This document shows positions 13,002 to 14,584 of a DNA stretch of 14,584 bases, piece by piece. The translations under genes and the position numbers were made by a program. Positions within the stretch are counted from its first letter, which is position 1. The number at the start of each line of letters is the position of its first letter. The stretch lies in the NCBI GenBank assembly GCA_035317605.1, contig DATHGT010000304.1, forward strand, positions 1 through 14,584. The letters run 5' to 3'. Source of the DNA: DATHGT01 sp035317605. GTDB lineage: Bacteria; Methylomirabilota; Methylomirabilia; Rokubacteriales; CSP1-6. The notes under the pieces are model-generated. The model searched no databases and was not told the DNA's origin. It was given only the letters and a program-made list of their open reading frames with translations.

Positions 13002-14403
13002 CGTCGGTGACTTCACGCTGACCACGCTCGCGGAGGCGATCCGCGCCAAGAAGCTGTCCGCGGTCGAGGCGGTGACCGCGTGTCTCGATCGGATCGCGCG
13101 ACTCGACGACAAGCTCCACGCGTTCATCGCCCTCGACGCCGACGGCGCGCTCGCCGCCGCCCGCGCGCTCGACGCCGAGCTGGCTACCGGCCGTGTGCGG
13201 GGACCGTTGCACGGCGTGCCGCTGGCCTACAAGGATCTGTGTCACATCGGGGGGCTGTCGACTTCGTGTGGCACGGCCACGCCCGAGTATTTCCGCTCCG
13301 AGGACGAGTGCACCGCGGTGACGCGCCTCGCCGACGCCGGCGCGATCACGCTCGGCAAGCTCAACATGTCCGAGCTGGCCAGCGGCCCGTTCGGCGACAA
13401 CCCGCACCACGGCGACGTGCAGAACCCGTGGCGCGCGGGTCACGCGCCGGGAGGCTCCAGCAGCGGCTCCGGGGCCGCGGTGGCGGCGGGTCTCGCGTTC
13501 GGCGCGCTCGGCACCGACACCGGCGGGTCGATCCGCCTCCCCGCCGCGTGCTGCGGCATCGTCGGTCTCAAGCCGACCTACGGACGCGTGAGCCGCGCCG
13601 GCGTGATGGCGCTCTCGTGGTCGCTCGATCACGTGGGGCCGATGACGCGCACGGTGGCCGACGCCGCGTTGATGCTCTCGGTCATGGCCGGCCACGATCC
13701 GCGCGACGCGACCTCCAGCCATCGCCCCGTCCCCGCGACCCTCACCCTCGTGGACGGCTCGGTGAGCGGTCTCCGAGTGGGCGTGGCGGAGAACTTCTAT
13801 TTCGACGGCATCGATCCCGAGATGGACTCGGCGGTCCGCGCGGCGCTCGCCGGGCTCGACGATCTCGGCGCGCGGATCGAGACGCTCACGCTGCCCGATC
13901 CCGAAAGCATGGTCAGCATCTCGAACGTCATCGCGCGCTCCGAGGCCGCCGCCATCCACCATCGCGTGCTGCGCGAGCGGCCCCACGAGCTGGGCGCGGC
14001 CGTCCGCATGCGCCTGGGCATCGGCCTCGGGATCTCCGCGACGGACTATCTGCAGGCGCTCCGCCTCCGCGCGCGCCTCACCCGCGAGTTCATCGCCGAG
14101 GTCTTCGCGCGGGTGGACGTGCTCGTCTTGCCGGTGATCCCGGAGCCCGCGCCGACGCACGCGGCGAACGAAGAGGGCGGGGTGGAGGCCAAGGTCGCGC
14201 GGATGGGCCGGTTCTCCCGGCTGACGCGGCCGATCAACGGTCTGGGCTTGCCGGCGCTGTCGGTTCCGTGCGGGCTCTCCCGCGACGGATTGCCGCTCGC
14301 GTTCCAGATCGTGGGCCGCCCCTTCGACGAGCCGACGGTCCTGCGTCTGGGCCACGCGTACGAGACCGCCGCCGGCGGCCTCGAACCGCCCCCCCTCGAC
14401 TAG
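12994..14403 (+). CDS. Amidase-signature family amidohydrolase (GatA-like fold)
   Basis: The 469-residue enzyme contains the complete amidase-signature Ser-cisSer-Lys triad. Lys80 lies in Leu-Ala-Tyr-Lys-Asp-Leu, the cis-Ser is Ser155 in Gly-Gly-Ser-Ser-Ser-Gly-Ser-Gly, and the nucleophile is Ser179 in Asp-Thr-Gly-Gly-Ser-Ile-Arg. Spacing from cis-Ser to Ser (24) matches GatA, where the residues are 79, 154 and 178. It should hydrolyse a carboxamide to acid plus ammonia; the substrate is not evident. It is unlikely to be GatA of Glu-tRNA amidotransferase, because gatB and gatC are absent and the neighbour is a binding-domain protein. The GTG at 12994 is the start: AAGGCGG (12981-12987) sits six bases upstream, and it overlaps the preceding stop. 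Length is normal for the family (about 450-500). Confidence 0.9.
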   Translation: MSDVGDFTLTTLAEAIRAKKLSAVEAVTACLDRIARLDDKLHAFIALDADGALAAARALDAELATGRVRGPLHGVPLAYKDLCHIGGLSTSCGTATPEYFRSEDECTAVTRLADAGAITLGKLNMSELASGPFGDNPHHGDVQNPWRAGHAPGGSSSGSGAAVAAGLAFGALGTDTGGSIRLPAACCGIVGLKPTYGRVSRAGVMALSWSLDHVGPMTRTVADAALMLSVMAGHDPRDATSSHRPVPATLTLVDGSVSGLRVGVAENFYFDGIDPEMDSAVRAALAGLDDLGARIETLTLPDPESMVSISNVIARSEAAAIHHRVLRERPHELGAAVRMRLGIGLGISATDYLQALRLRARLTREFIAEVFARVDVLVLPVIPEPAPTHAANEEGGVEAKVARMGRFSRLTRPINGLGLPALSVPCGLSRDGLPLAFQIVGRPFDEPTVLRLGHAYETAAGGLEPPPLD

Positions 14404-14421
14404 CCGTCCGCCGAGCTCTCC

Positions 14422-14465
14422 GCCGTGAGCGAGCCGCGGGGCCTCCTCGGAACGTCGTTCACGGC
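14422..14465. terminator. Possible bidirectional hairpin between convergent amidase and vapC ends
   Basis: GCCGTGAGCG (14422-14431) can pair with CGTTCACGGC (14456-14465), a ten-pair stem with one G-U, around a 24-base GC-rich loop. It lies 18 bases past the amidase stop and overlaps the last codons of the PIN gene. There is no U-run, so intrinsic termination is uncertain. Confidence 0.25.
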
Positions 14466-14584
14466 TCGTCGGTTGGCGTGACGATCCTCAGACCCGAGAG
14501 GTGCCCAGCGATGCGATTGAACTCACCGGTGTTGGCGGTGACGATGGACGCGCCGATGCGCCACGCGGTCAGCGCAATGAGGAG
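14459..14584 (-). CDS. VapC-type PIN-domain ribonuclease toxin, C-terminal fragment
   Basis: Reading leftwards from the window edge, 41 codons lead to a TGA at 14461-14459. The fragment reads Leu-Leu-Ile-Ala-Leu-Thr-Ala-Trp-Arg-Ile-Gly-Ala-Ser-Ile-Val-Thr-Ala-Asn, then Glu-Phe-Asn-Arg-Ile, then Gly-Leu-Arg-Ile-Val-Thr-Pro. The Ala-x3-Gly-Ala-x-Ile-Val-Thr-x-Asn-x2-(Asp/Glu)-Phe-x-Arg-Ile pattern is the C-terminal half of VapC-like PIN domains, which supplies the last acidic and Asn residues of the Mg-dependent RNase site. The N-terminal half and any vapB antitoxin gene lie outside the window. It converges on the amidase gene. Confidence 0.72.
   Translation of the reverse strand, partial: LLIALTAWRIGASIVTANTGEFNRIAGHLSGLRIVTPTDEP

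Noticed and set aside
12961..14355. 464-codon open frame antisense to the amidase
   Set aside because: Compositional shadow; the amidase triad is on the other strand.
1..14584. tRNA, rRNA, CRISPR array, insertion sequence or attachment site
   Set aside because: No cloverleaf, conserved rRNA segments, regularly spaced repeats, transposase motifs or flanking direct repeats were seen by eye. A dedicated scan could still find weak ones.

Overview
The window is about two-thirds GC (65-67% in most 60-base lines counted by hand), tightly packed, and free of rRNA, tRNA, CRISPR or transposase genes. The gene content suggests an uncultured high-GC soil or groundwater bacterium: an NMT1/SsuA-like binding protein with an amidase, HadA/HadB-like MaoC pairs, a DUF222-HNH protein, and start codons sitting 6-8 bases after -10 boxes. 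Candidate phylum Rokubacteria/Methylomirabilota or a deep proteobacterial lineage would fit, but this is inference from gene style and no marker gene is present.

Region 1 (1-422, + strand): the C-terminal end of an SMP-30/gluconolactonase-like beta-propeller, cut by the window edge. Region 2 (456-9922, all - strand): a 9.5-kb defence-type cassette transcribed in the order res, HNH, mod, helicase. It encodes a Type III-like restriction subunit (DEAH helicase plus C-terminal PD-ExK nuclease), a DUF222-HNH endonuclease, a 936-residue beta-class Type III-like DNA methyltransferase with a long unexplained C-terminal extension, and an SF1/UvrD-like helicase with a RelE/ParE-fold domain at its N-terminus. 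The HNH stop and mod start lie two bases apart, and mod and the helicase gene are 7 bases apart, so these three are probably co-translated. A TTGACA promoter directly precedes the TTG start of res.

Region 3 (9993-12005, - strand): a four-gene overlapping metabolic operon made of a TauE/SafE permease, a FlK-like hotdog thioesterase, a non-catalytic MaoC-N/HadA-like subunit and a catalytic MaoC/HadB-like hydratase. Region 4 (12006-12074): a 69-bp divergent promoter region with a dyad between two promoters that both look leaderless. Region 5 (12075-14403, + strand): an NMT1/SsuA-like binding protein without a signal peptide, overlapping an amidase-signature enzyme. Region 6 (14459-14584, - strand): the C-terminus of a VapC-type PIN-domain toxin, cut by the window edge.

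The most interesting material is in region 2: the RelE-helicase fusion and the HNH gene embedded in a restriction-modification operon, a perfect 16-18 bp palindrome present twice inside that HNH gene and encoding Val-Ser-Ala-Glu-Thr each time, and a GC-poor block in mod that coincides with the target-recognition region. There is no gene-free stretch longer than 300 bases; the longest is the 200-bp gap between res and the HNH gene.
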